Origin: Gluconacetobacter johannae
Lineage (GTDB): Bacteria; Pseudomonadota; Alphaproteobacteria; Acetobacterales; Acetobacteraceae
Length of the DNA stretch: 64,000 nucleotides
Direction: 5' to 3'
Assembly: GCF_025994435.1 (NCBI RefSeq)
Contig: NZ_BAQK01000070.1
Coordinates: 36,714-100,713, forward strand
Position 1 is the first letter of the stretch; each line of letters begins with the position of its first letter. Of the stretch, positions 8,223 through 16,658 are shown in pieces. The position numbers and the translations under genes were made by a program. The notes below the pieces were generated by a model, which saw only the letters and a list, made by a program, of their open reading frames with translations, was not told where the DNA came from and made no database searches.

Positions 8223-8504
8223 ATGACCCATACCCGGCCCTTCGATCCTGCCAAATACCTCACGCGCCCAGAGGCGCAGGAAGAACTTCTGAACGAAGCC
8301 CTTGAAAGCGGGGACGCGGCTTTCATTGCTCAAACCCTTGGGGTGATCGCCAGGGCCCGAGGAATCTCTCAGATTGCCAAAGACACCGGACTGACCCGTC
8401 AGGGGATTTACAAGGCCCTGGATGACAATGGCGATCCACGTCTGACGACGCTGCTGGGGGTCCTTAAGTCTCTTGGGTTCAGCCTGAAGGCGACTACCGC
8501 CTGA
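8223..8504 (+). CDS. HigA/COG3636-like antitoxin
   Basis: A 93-residue antitoxin with the family N-terminus (FDPAKYLTRPEAQEELLNEALESGD) that wraps the toxin. A Cro-type helix-turn-helix follows (ISQIAKDTGLTRQGIYKAL), then the conserved GDPRLTTLLGVLKSLGFSL tail. It should neutralise the upstream toxin and repress the shared promoter at 7811-7858. This pair is the only intact-looking gene set in the element and may account for retention of the remnant. Confidence 0.85.
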   Translation: MTHTRPFDPAKYLTRPEAQEELLNEALESGDAAFIAQTLGVIARARGISQIAKDTGLTRQGIYKALDDNGDPRLTTLLGVLKSLGFSLKATTA

Positions 8505-8951
8505 AGCGATTGACTGGGGTCCGTCCTCGGGGGCAGCATGTGGCCTGTTGAGGGTTGACGACCGGCACTACCGTTTGACAAAACCTCTACCGGTAGTGGT
8601 TTTCTGGCTCTTGGTAGCGGATTACTGCGGTTTTTTGGAAAATGTGGGGATGGTCCAACTCCCTCCACCAGATCTCCAAAATTCATCAGTAAAATCAGTA
8701 TCTTGCGATCTTCCCGGATCGGTATCCGCGTTGCGGCGTGTTGGACAGTCGCATCGCGACCTTCCCCCGGCACCGATAGCCTTGCGGCGGTCGCGTCCCG
8801 TCCTCATCTCCTCATCGTCCGCAAGGGACGACCCACGGGGGACGCAGGGAGCCGGGATCATGGACGGCCGGGATTTCGACGCGAGTCCGAAAGGCGGCGG
8901 GCGCCTGCCGCGCCGTAACGGGGATCGCGGTCCGGCCGGTGCCGCCTGACC
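8505..8951. other. Non-coding stretch spanning the right end of the tRNA-Tyr element
   Basis: I see no gene here. An inverted repeat CACTACCG (8566-8573) / CGGTAGTG (8591-8598) followed by TTTT may terminate the antitoxin transcript. The right attachment site is at 8654-8671. From 8672 to 8951 the composition returns to host-like high GC upstream of terC. Apparent reading frames here lack starts or family features. Confidence 0.5.
8654..8671 (+). repeat. Attachment site, right
   Basis: Exact 18-base copy of positions 5724-5741 at the 3' end of tRNA-Tyr, in direct orientation. It marks the distal boundary of the 2.9-kb integrated element. Confidence 0.88.
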
Positions 8952-9695
8952 ATGGCCTGGCTTCTCGATCCGGACGTCTGGGCCAGCTTTGCGACGCTGG
9001 CGGCGCTGGAAATCGTGCTGGGCGTGGACAATCTGGTCTTCATCGCCCTGCAGGCCGGGCGCCTGCCCGAGGCCAGGCAGGCCAGCGCCCGCCGGCTGGG
9101 GCTGGTGCTGGCGCTGGGCACGCGGCTGCTGCTGCTGTGGTCCATCGTCTGGATGGTGCATCTGACAGCGCCCGTCCTGTCGGTGCTCGGGCATGGGTTC
9201 TCGTGGCGCGATTTCATCCTGATCGCCGGCGGCGGCTTCCTGCTGTTCAAGGGCACGCGCGAGATTCACCTGCGCGTGGAAGGCGAGGGCGATCACGCGG
9301 CGACCCTGCGCGGCCATCCCGGTTTCGCATCGACCGTCATGCAGATTTCCCTGTTCGACCTGGTGTTTTCGATCGACAGCGTGATTACGGCGGTGGGCAT
9401 CGCCGAGGACATCCGCATCATGGTGGCGGCGATCGTCGTGGCCATCGCCGTGATGCTGCTGGCGTCGGGGCCGCTGACCGCTTTCATCGACCGGAACGCA
9501 TCGGTGAAGATGCTGGCCCTGTCCTTCCTGCTGCTGATCGGCATGGTCCTGGTCGCGGACGGGTTCGGCTTCCACATGCCGCGCGGCTACATCTACACGG
9601 CGATGGGGTTTTCGATTATGGTCGAGAGCCTCAACCTGCTCGCCACCCGCCGCCGCCGGGCGAATCCGGACCGCCGGCGGGGGGACCAGCCGTAA
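8952..9695 (+). CDS. TerC-family integral membrane protein
   Basis: A 247-residue polytopic inner-membrane protein of the TerC family. Family motifs are visible: EIVLGVDNLVFI near residue 20 and SLFDLVFSIDSVITAVG near residue 135, each with the conserved acidic residue inside the membrane. About seven hydrophobic segments are present. The soluble CBS/CorC domains of the YegH/YoaE type are absent, so this is the short form. TerC proteins are linked to tellurite resistance and, in several bacteria, to manganese export; which applies here is unknown. It stands alone, convergent with the VOC gene. Confidence 0.88.
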   Translation: MAWLLDPDVWASFATLAALEIVLGVDNLVFIALQAGRLPEARQASARRLGLVLALGTRLLLLWSIVWMVHLTAPVLSVLGHGFSWRDFILIAGGGFLLFKGTREIHLRVEGEGDHAATLRGHPGFASTVMQISLFDLVFSIDSVITAVGIAEDIRIMVAAIVVAIAVMLLASGPLTAFIDRNASVKMLALSFLLLIGMVLVADGFGFHMPRGYIYTAMGFSIMVESLNLLATRRRRANPDRRRGDQP

Positions 9696-9723
9696 CCGGC
9701 GCGCCGGGATCAGCGCGCCGGGA

Positions 9724-10497
9724 TCAGCGGGTGGGCGCGACAAGGGCGAACATGCAGTCCTGCGGATCGAGGCATGGCACGATCCAGCTTCCGCCCGGCA
9801 CTTGATGGGGGCCGTTGACCACCCGGCCGCCGGCCTCGCGCACGCGGCCGATGGCCGCGTCGATCCGGTCCACATTGACGTAATACAGCCAGAACGGCGC
9901 GGGCATGGTCGCCGCCCGCGTCATCATGCCGCCGATCGGCACGCCGCCGATCGTGAAGATCTGATAGATGCCCATGTCACCCATATCGACCGCCTCGCCC
10001 ACGCCCCAGCCGAACAGGTCGGCATAGAAGGCGAAGGCGGATTTCCGGTCCTGGGCCAGAAGTTCGTGCCAGCCCACCCCGCCGGGCGTGTCGGGCGCCG
10101 CAGGCGCCATGGTCCCGTCGCCGCCGCCCCGGAACACGGCGAAGACGGCCCCCTGGGGGTCGTCGACGATCGCGAAGCGCCCCACGCCGGGGATGTTGCT
10201 GGCGGGGCGCACGATCGCGCCGCCGGCATCGGCGATGCGCGCCACCATGGCATCGACGTCCTCGACGGCGACATAGCCGATCCAGCCCGGCTGCGCGCCG
10301 GCCTTGCACTCGGCCTGGGACAGCGCCATCAGGCCGCCGATGGGCCGTTCGCCGGCGCTGAGGATCGTGTACTCCCGGTCGGGCAGCCCGGCATCCTTCA
10401 TGTTCCAGCCGATCACGGCGCGGTAGAAGGCAGATGCCGCCGGGGCATCGAGGGTCGCGAGTTCGTACCAGACGAACTGGCCATGGAATGCGGACAT
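9724..10497 (-). CDS. Two-domain VOC (glyoxalase-like) protein
   Basis: A 257-residue protein made of two vicinal-oxygen-chelate domains: FVWYELATLDAPAASAFY at the start and GWHELLAQDRKSAFAFY near residue 140. Each begins the babbab fold. Members include glyoxalases, extradiol dioxygenases and resistance proteins; this CDS resembles the widespread 27-kDa antigen Cfp30B-like VOC group. The ATG at 10497 has GGAAG seven bases upstream. The stop codon lies in a 14-bp tandem duplication (9699-9726) at the convergent end with terC. Confidence 0.8.
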   Translation of the reverse strand: MSAFHGQFVWYELATLDAPAASAFYRAVIGWNMKDAGLPDREYTILSAGERPIGGLMALSQAECKAGAQPGWIGYVAVEDVDAMVARIADAGGAIVRPASNIPGVGRFAIVDDPQGAVFAVFRGGGDGTMAPAAPDTPGGVGWHELLAQDRKSAFAFYADLFGWGVGEAVDMGDMGIYQIFTIGGVPIGGMMTRAATMPAPFWLYYVNVDRIDAAIGRVREAGGRVVNGPHQVPGGSWIVPCLDPQDCMFALVAPTR

Positions 10498-10663
10498 GAC
10501 GCTTCTTCCAGTCCTGCTTGGGGGTCCCCGGCAGATCGTGGGATCGCCGCCCCCGCGCATCAAGGACCCACGACACGCCGAACACCCCGGAAACCGGCCC
10601 CGATGACGCACATTCCGTTCACCAGGGCGCGAACGTCACATCATTGCCGCGTTTCCGGGCCGT

Positions 10664-11740
10664 CTAGCCGTTGACGGGGATCGTCACGATCGTGCTGGGG
10701 CCCTTGCTGGTCTTCGACAGTTCCAGGAGAATCTGCAGCATCGTAAAGGCCAGCTTGCTGTCGTAATCGTCGTCGGCGATCCAGTAATATTTGTGGTTAT
10801 AGGTGGTCCAGGAAAAGACGGACAGCGGGCGCTCCCTGGTGACATGGATCACGACGATGGGTTTCGTCTCCCGGCCGATCAGCCTGATCCTGGGGCGTGT
10901 GCGGCCCGAGGTGATGTCCTCCTGCGGCACGTCGATCTGATAGGCGATCTGCCCCAGCACGCCGAGTATCGTGCGGGTCAGCAGCCGGATCTGGCCCGCG
11001 CGCGGCCGGCCACCGCCATAGACGACCTCCACCCGCTCGTCGTTCTGGGCCATGCCCAGGATCTGGCGCACTTCATGGACCACCTGCGCCATGGCCGGGT
11101 CGTCCGTCGAGGCGATCGACAGAAAGACGCGATCGGCCGTGGGGTCCTTGCCGGTCGCGTCCGGGCCGCGCTCCAGCTGAATGCCCAGCAGGCCGGCCAC
11201 CTGCAGCAGCCGCAGGTCGTGGATCAGGTCGAAAAAGACCGGCGATCCCCGCCCGACATCGCCGCCGAGCGCCGCTGCGTTGTTAATCAGGTTGATGGAC
11301 TGCACGGCAAGCCGGAACAGCACGTCGATCGGCAGGCCGCCCATGGCCAGGGGCAGCAGGTTGCCCGGCGGCAGGGGGCGCAGGAAGCTCTGCGCGTAGG
11401 CGTCGCCGGTGACCGGCTGGAAGGTGAAGGTGGGGCTTTCCTGCAGCTGGACGCTCGCGCCGCCATAGGGCCGGCTGGCCAGGGAATAGGTCCCGATCCC
11501 GGCGGAGATGTTGCGCTGAAGCTGATAGCCCGAGATCAATTGCGTGGTGTCGAGAAAGCCTGGCGTGTCGGCATAGCGCAGGCGCACGACGTTCAGCAGC
11601 GTCTGCTGCTTGCCCGAACTGGTCAATGCACGGGAATAGTCGCTCTGGTCCCGATCGAGCCGCGTCGGCCCGATCTGGTCGCATCCTCCCAGACCAAATA
11701 ACAACGGCAACAGGCAAAAATGAGGAAGGTACTTAAGCAT
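10664..11740 (-). CDS. Conserved lipoprotein of unknown function
   Basis: A 358-residue lipoprotein: MLKY then a hydrophobic stretch ending in the lipobox LFGLGGC (Cys about residue 20). The rest is mixed alpha/beta without a motif I recognise. A hydrophobic patch (LPIDVLFRLAVQSINLINNAAAL) lies near the middle, and Arg/Lys-rich and Tyr/Trp-rich stretches near the end (FSWTTYNHKYYWIAD). Similar lipoproteins occur in other Acetobacteraceae and Burkholderia genomes as far as I recall, with no assigned role. The ATG at 11740 is chosen because it gives a canonical lipoprotein signal. AT-rich DNA upstream (11760-11830) probably holds its promoter. Confidence 0.7.
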   Translation of the reverse strand: MLKYLPHFCLLPLLFGLGGCDQIGPTRLDRDQSDYSRALTSSGKQQTLLNVVRLRYADTPGFLDTTQLISGYQLQRNISAGIGTYSLASRPYGGASVQLQESPTFTFQPVTGDAYAQSFLRPLPPGNLLPLAMGGLPIDVLFRLAVQSINLINNAAALGGDVGRGSPVFFDLIHDLRLLQVAGLLGIQLERGPDATGKDPTADRVFLSIASTDDPAMAQVVHEVRQILGMAQNDERVEVVYGGGRPRAGQIRLLTRTILGVLGQIAYQIDVPQEDITSGRTRPRIRLIGRETKPIVVIHVTRERPLSVFSWTTYNHKYYWIADDDYDSKLAFTMLQILLELSKTSKGPSTIVTIPVNG

Positions 11741-11932
11741 GATCGCGTGAGGCATAAAGCCACGGCAGATGAACACCAAGCCTCTTTTAACTTATTTTTT
11801 TTGTAATTATAACGTAACAAGTTGCAGGAGACACGCATCTGGCCATGCCGCCAGATCTGACGCCCTCTGCCGCGCGTCAGATCTGCACGAAGGCTACCGA
11901 CCGTCAGGAGCGTCACGGGATTCCGAAGGATT

Positions 11933-12742
11933 CTAGCTGGCGATATGGGCATGCAGTTGTTTCGCCAATTCGGAAAGCGCCGATCGGTAGTCGTTGAAAA
12001 GAGTGGCCACCCCGAAACAGAAATAGAACGCGAGGGAATAGAACAACGCGCTGTTGGTTTCTTCCTTTGCCATCAGTTGCCGCATCACGCTCGACGTCCG
12101 AAACTGCTGCGTTGCCATGACGACGGCAATGCCGAGCGAAGCGCCTGCAATTACGTCTGAGGGGAAATGAACGCCCAGGTAAATCCGTGAAGCACTCAAG
12201 AGCGTCACCAGGGCGAATGCCAGTCGGCCGATCCGGATGTCGGCGTAATATATCGTGCATGCCAGGCCGAACACGACGGCGGCGTGGTCGCTGGGAAATG
12301 ACGACCAGTGGTTGAGGGCGCCTGAATCGAGGCCGGACGGCGACTTGAAATGAAGATCGGCATCATACAAAGGCCGAAGATGCGTCGGTAGCGACAGTTG
12401 CAGGATACGACTCACGACTCCGGCGAAAAACGACATCACGGTCCCTACCAGGATTCCCGCGCGGCGATCGGACCGGTTCGTGCCAAACCAGGCATAGACG
12501 ACAAGGGATAGAAGAATGACGCTGGAAAACATGTCCTTGGTCAGGCCGAAGACGGCGTGATCCAATAAAGCGGATCGACCGGAGATCAAGGACATGAGAT
12601 GCATGATGGCGTAGTCCGGACCGTGAGTCCTGGACAAGGAGAGGGTAGCCATAAGTAGAAATATAAATATAGGGAAAATAATTATTTTCCCGCGCCCATC
12701 GATGTATGAGTATTCTGGTTTCTTTGCGGAAAATGTACTCAT
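11933..12742 (-). CDS. PAP2-family membrane phosphatase
   Basis: A 269-residue inner-membrane protein with about six hydrophobic segments. It carries the PAP2/acid-phosphatase signature: THLRPLYD (motif 1 Arg), SSFPSDHAAVVFG (motif 2 His) and SRIYLGVHFPSDVIAG (motif 3 Arg, His and Asp). Such enzymes dephosphorylate lipid phosphates, for example undecaprenyl pyrophosphate or phosphatidate, on the periplasmic side. AGAAGAGAA precedes the ATG. The upstream 100 bp are strongly AT-rich (to ~12900), unlike the region average, so the gene may be acquired. Confidence 0.85.
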   Translation of the reverse strand: MSTFSAKKPEYSYIDGRGKIIIFPIFIFLLMATLSLSRTHGPDYAIMHLMSLISGRSALLDHAVFGLTKDMFSSVILLSLVVYAWFGTNRSDRRAGILVGTVMSFFAGVVSRILQLSLPTHLRPLYDADLHFKSPSGLDSGALNHWSSFPSDHAAVVFGLACTIYYADIRIGRLAFALVTLLSASRIYLGVHFPSDVIAGASLGIAVVMATQQFRTSSVMRQLMAKEETNSALFYSLAFYFCFGVATLFNDYRSALSELAKQLHAHIAS

Positions 12743-13130
12743 TTCTCTTCTTTCGTTTTTTGAAGAATAGAATAAGTATTCAATGTAAAGTAATGGTATG
12801 CTTTTCGTGCGGGCGTATCCGATCGACGGCCTATCTCCCCGACCCTGTCGATGGGCATTTTTTAGTACGTAGCATATTATTACTTAATATGTAAAGAAAA
12901 CGTCTACCTGCTAGGGTACGTCGCCGTTGCCTCCCTCGTTCGGAAAATGAGGGTGCTGTGAAAAAGGCCCTTTCGTCCTCATCCTGCTTCTGGTCGGTTC
13001 GTTCCTGGGCTTTGGACTGGGTGTGCTGGCGGGTGATCCGGTTCCGACCGATGTGGCGGAGCCGGAGAATGGCTTCGATCCGGTGAGATTGGCCGCGTTG
13101 ATGGAACTCTGCGTGCAGAAGCCCTGCCCA
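12743..13130. other. Intergenic stretch with a possible broken small-protein gene
   Basis: 12743-12900 is AT-rich and should contain the promoter of the PAP2 gene. From 12958, GTGAAAAAGG could start a peptide. One base out of phase, 12966-13130 reads as a plausible exported or anchored small protein: a hydrophobic segment FVLILLLVGSFLGFGLGVL, then PTDVAEPENGFDPVRLAAL and two cysteines. No start codon exists in that phase, so it is either a decayed gene or chance. Confidence 0.3.
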
Positions 13131-13163
13131 CAAAAAAAACGCCCGCGCGGATGCGTGGGCGTT
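13131..13163 (-). terminator. Rho-independent terminator of satP
   Basis: On the minus strand the inverted repeat AACGCCC...GGGCGTT (13138-13163), with inner GCGC pairing, is followed directly by a run of eight T (13132-13139). It is positioned about 60 bp beyond the satP stop codon. Confidence 0.85.
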
Positions 13164-13222
13164 GAAGGCAGCTTGTTGCGAAGATGTGCCGGCGACGGTC
13201 CGAAAGGACCGTCCCGCGGCGT

Positions 13223-13861
13223 CTACAGCGCGCCGATCGGCTGGCTGGTCCGGGGGCGGGGCATCAGGCCCAGGGGCAGGACGGCGTGGCCGAACTGGAA
13301 TTCCAGGATTTCGGCCATCGCGATATAGATGGCCGAAAAACCGCAGAATATGCCTTCATATCCCGCAACCACCGTCAGGGCCGGGTTGCCGGAACGCTCG
13401 GCCGCCGCCAGCAGCATGAACAGGATGACCAGCGAGCCGAACACCACCTGCAACGCGCGGGACGCCGACAGCGTGCCGATGAACAGGATCAGCGTGAAGA
13501 TCCCCCACATGAACAGGTACGCCGCCATCAGCGCCGGGGTCGAGGCCGGCATCAGCCCCACCTGCGGCAGGCACACCAGCACGACCAGCGAAAGCCAGAA
13601 CGCGCCGTACGAGGTAAAGGCCGTCAGGCCGAACGTATTGCCCTTGGGGTACTCCAGCAGGCCGGCCATGATCTGCGCCAGCCCGCCGAACACCAGCCCC
13701 ATGGCCAGGATGGCCGATCCCATGGGAATCCATCCGGCATTATGCAGGTTCAGCAGGACCGTGGTGACGCCGAAACCCATCAGGCCCAGCGGCCCGGGGT
13801 TGGCGTATTGGGAGGGGGTTGCTCGTGTCATTTCCACCATGCCATGTTTTATTTGTGTCAT
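13223..13861 (-). CDS. satP: Acetate/succinate transporter, SatP (GPR1/FUN34/YaaH) family
   Basis: A 212-residue inner-membrane protein with six hydrophobic segments and the family signature ANPGPLGL near residue 20. Members of the GPR1/FUN34/YaaH family move acetate and related monocarboxylates with protons or form acetate channels. This fits an acetic acid bacterium that must handle external acetate. Three in-frame ATGs lie at the 5' end (13861, 13840, 13831); the first has GGAA five bases upstream and is used. It is monocistronic with its own terminator at 13131-13163. Confidence 0.88.
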   Translation of the reverse strand: MTQIKHGMVEMTRATPSQYANPGPLGLMGFGVTTVLLNLHNAGWIPMGSAILAMGLVFGGLAQIMAGLLEYPKGNTFGLTAFTSYGAFWLSLVVLVCLPQVGLMPASTPALMAAYLFMWGIFTLILFIGTLSASRALQVVFGSLVILFMLLAAAERSGNPALTVVAGYEGIFCGFSAIYIAMAEILEFQFGHAVLPLGLMPRPRTSQPIGAL

Positions 13862-14156
13862 ATTATTTCCATGGTGCGTAAGAAGACCGACGGTAAAATC
13901 GGGCTTATGGGCTGTTTTTCAGGAATGGACCGCCTGACCTGTTCCGGAACGATGTGATGAAGGGGCTCATGGGCGCGGCGGACCGATCGGGGTTGGGGCC
14001 GCGACCGCATGTCCGGTACAGCCGTGGGGCGGACGCCCCCGGCGTGCGGGTCCGGCCATGCGGCCTCGGCGATGGGTCCTTAACGAAAAATGACCCGGCG
14101 GTTTCCTGCGCTGGCGTGCTCGTGATCGGTGTCGCGCAACAGCGCCCGCCGTGGGC

Positions 14157-14771
14157 TCAGCCCTGTTTTTCGAAGGCGCCGGCGATGGTCAGGGTGACTT
14201 CGTCGCCGATCATCGGAACATAGGTCTTCACCCCGAAATCGGCGCGCCTGATGGTGGCGGTGCCCTGGAACCCGACCGTATAGGCCTTGTCCATCGGGTT
14301 GACCCCCGCGCCGACATAATGTGCGTGCAGCACCACCGGCTTCGTGACCCCATGCAGCGTCAGGTTGCCCGTGATCGTGGCGCTGCCGATGCCGGCCGGC
14401 GTCACGCTCGTCGCGGTGAAGGTCGCGGTCGGGTATGTCCCGGCGTCGAGCCAGTCCTTGCCCTTCAGTTCGCCCGTCAGCTTGTCGCTGGGGGTCGTGA
14501 CGTTGCCCACCGGCACGGTGATGTCCAGCTTCGCGGCCGCCGGGTGTGCCGGATCGACCTGCAGCGTCCCCGTGACGCCGGAGAATATGCCGGAATAGAG
14601 GGTGAAGCCGAAATGCAGCACCGAGAAAATGATCTGCGTATGCGTGGTCTCGACCTTGTAGCTGCCGGCCTGCACGTCGTGCGGCGCGGTGGCGGCGCGT
14701 GCTCCCGACAGCAGTGCGACCAGGCCCAGCGTGGCGACGGCGCCGCCTAGAAGAGTCTTTTTCATGCACAT
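14157..14771 (-). CDS. YceI-family periplasmic lipid-binding-type protein
   Basis: A 204-residue protein: signal peptide (residues 1-27, ending GARA), then the YceI lipocalin-like beta-barrel with GSYKVETTHTQIIFSVLHFGF, GTLQVDPAHP, LTGELKGKDWLDAG and RADFGVKTYVPMIGDEV. YceI barrels bind isoprenoid chains; physiological roles are mostly unknown, although they are often induced by stress or organic substrates. AGGA lies about six bases before the ATG at 14771, so this is chosen over ATG 14765. It follows the DODA gene by 29 bp on the same strand, so the two are probably one operon. Confidence 0.88.
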   Translation of the reverse strand: MCMKKTLLGGAVATLGLVALLSGARAATAPHDVQAGSYKVETTHTQIIFSVLHFGFTLYSGIFSGVTGTLQVDPAHPAAAKLDITVPVGNVTTPSDKLTGELKGKDWLDAGTYPTATFTATSVTPAGIGSATITGNLTLHGVTKPVVLHAHYVGAGVNPMDKAYTVGFQGTATIRRADFGVKTYVPMIGDEVTLTIAGAFEKQG

Positions 14772-14800
14772 GGTCTTTCCTGTGGTGAAGGTGGACCGCA

Positions 14801-15628
14801 TCAGCCGAAGCGGAAACCCGATAACGCCTTGCCCATGACAATGTCGCCGTAGTCGCGCCGTCCACGGTCGGCCCCGGCGGCGCCGGCGGCGAACATCAGC
14901 GGCAGCAGATGTTCCTCGCGCGGGTGGCAGACCCGGGCGCCCGGTGCGCTCGCCCACCCCAGCAGCGCCGCGTCCCGTGCGTCCGCCGGGGCTTCGACGG
15001 CATCGGCCAGCCACGCGTCGAACGTCCGCGAGGTGGCGTCGGACGCCGGGTTCCGCCCCATGAAATGGCGCAGGTTATGGTACGTCATCCCTGTTGCGAC
15101 GATCAGTACGTTCTCGTCGCGCAGGGGGCGCAAGGCCGCCCCCACGCGCAGTTCGTCCGCGACGTCCATGTCGTCCTTCAGCGACAGTTCCACGATCGGG
15201 ATGTCGGCGGCCGCGAAGGCCAGCATGAACGGGATGAACACGCCATGGTCGAAGCCCCGGTCGGGGTCCTCGGCATTGGCGATTCCCGCCGCGTCCAGCA
15301 GCGCGCGCACCCGCGCCGCCAGCGCGGGCGAACCCGGCGCCGGATAGCGTAGCTGATACGTGTGTGGCGGAAAGCCATGATAATCATAGATCAGCGGCGG
15401 CCGCGCGCCCGAGGTCACGGTCGGCACGGGGGTTTCCCAATGGCCCGACATGACCAAAATCGCATCGGGCCGCCGGGGTAGCGTCGCCGCGATGCCGCGC
15501 AGATAGGCCGCCATGCGGTCCCAGGTGTCCGGCCAGTCCATGAAGAAGCACGGGCCGCCGCCATGGGGCACGAACAGCACCGGCTGCCGGGCCGGGCCGT
15601 TGTCTGCATTGACGGGTCGCATGTCCAT
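14801..15628 (-). CDS. DODA-type extradiol ring-cleavage dioxygenase
   Basis: A 275-residue member of the LigB/4,5-DOPA-dioxygenase (YgiD-like) family. Metal ligands are evident: His in FVPHGGGP, His in VMSGHWE, and the distal His in CHPREEHLLPL; GFDHGVF supplies a further conserved His. These enzymes cleave catecholic rings using zinc or iron. The start has an excellent AAGGAGG. It is divergent from a LysR regulator whose gene starts 106 bp away, and is followed by yceI. The pair is thus likely under LysR control in response to an aromatic or quinone. Confidence 0.87.
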   Translation of the reverse strand: MDMRPVNADNGPARQPVLFVPHGGGPCFFMDWPDTWDRMAAYLRGIAATLPRRPDAILVMSGHWETPVPTVTSGARPPLIYDYHGFPPHTYQLRYPAPGSPALAARVRALLDAAGIANAEDPDRGFDHGVFIPFMLAFAAADIPIVELSLKDDMDVADELRVGAALRPLRDENVLIVATGMTYHNLRHFMGRNPASDATSRTFDAWLADAVEAPADARDAALLGWASAPGARVCHPREEHLLPLMFAAGAAGADRGRRDYGDIVMGKALSGFRFG

Positions 15629-15734
15629 GACGCCTGCCTCCTTGCTGTTGTCGTGATGCGAATTTGCCCGCGCACCCGCACTACGATAATCCCCCCTTTT
15701 GGAAAATCAGCTAACACTGTGGGTATGAAATTCC

Positions 15735-16658
15735 GTGCTCGACCGCATTACCAGCATGCAGGTGTTCGTCCGGGTGGTGGCGCAGGGCAGCTTCGCGGGG
15801 GCGGCGCGTACGCTGTCCCTGTCGCAGACCATGGTCACCAAACATGTCGCGGCGCTGGAGGCCCGGCTGGGCGTGGCGCTGTTTCATCGCAGCACGCGGC
15901 GCCTCTCGCTGACCGATGCCGGCCGGCTGTTTCTCGACGGATGCCACAGGCTGTTGTCCGAACTGGAAGATATGGAACAGGGGGTCGCGGCCGAACGGGA
16001 CGAGCCGCGCGGGCGGCTGCGCCTGAACGCGCCGGTGTCCTTCGCCATTCGTCATGTCGCGCCGATCCTGGGCGAATTCGGCCGGCGCTATCCGCTGGTT
16101 TCGGTGGAGCTGGGCGTGGATGACCGGGCGATCGACCTGGTCGAGGAAGGATGGGACCTGACCCTGCGTATTCGCAGGATGGCCTCCAGCAGCCTGCGTA
16201 CCCGCAGGCTGGCCCCCATCCGCTTCGTCGTGTGCGCCGCCCCGTCCTACCTTGCCCGCCACGGCGCCCCCCAGACGATCGCGGACCTCGTCCATCATGC
16301 CTGCCTGGGCTACACGCTCAGCGATGCTGTCGGGCCCGCGCGGTGGCGCTTCGGGGCCAGGGGAGAGCGCGCCATCGCCGTGCACGGCCCCCTGTGCGCC
16401 AATAATGGCGACGTGCTGCGCGAAGCGGCGGTGGCGGGCCAGGGGATCATCTACCAGCCGGCTTTCATCGTGGCCGACGAACTGCGCGCGGGGCAGTTGT
16501 GCGCCCTGGCACTGGACGCGCCGCCGATGGACGGCCCCGAACTGCATGCGGTCTACGCGCCGGCGGCGACCGTCGCCCTCAAGGTGCGGGTCATGATCGA
16601 CTATCTTGCCGAATGCTACGGCCCGCTGCCGCCGTGGGAGAAGGGGTTGATGTTATGA
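15735..16658 (+). CDS. LysR-family transcriptional regulator
   Basis: A 307-residue LysR regulator. The N-terminal winged HTH (residues 1-60) shows FVRVVAQGSFAGAARTLSLSQTMVTKHVAALE and LFHRSTRRLSLTDAG; the C-terminal effector domain begins near 90. It is close to the AphB/PgrR/DmlR-type subgroup by general look. The GTG at 15735 puts the HTH at the usual distance from the N-terminus; an ATG at 15756 is possible. The divergent dioxygenase-yceI pair is the likely target. Confidence 0.88.
   Translation: MLDRITSMQVFVRVVAQGSFAGAARTLSLSQTMVTKHVAALEARLGVALFHRSTRRLSLTDAGRLFLDGCHRLLSELEDMEQGVAAERDEPRGRLRLNAPVSFAIRHVAPILGEFGRRYPLVSVELGVDDRAIDLVEEGWDLTLRIRRMASSSLRTRRLAPIRFVVCAAPSYLARHGAPQTIADLVHHACLGYTLSDAVGPARWRFGARGERAIAVHGPLCANNGDVLREAAVAGQGIIYQPAFIVADELRAGQLCALALDAPPMDGPELHAVYAPAATVALKVRVMIDYLAECYGPLPPWEKGLML

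Noticed and set aside
9699..9726. Tandem 14-bp direct repeat GCGCGCCGGGATCA at the terC/VOC junction
   Set aside because: A single short duplication in a GC-rich spacer; no sign of function beyond supplying the VOC stop codon.
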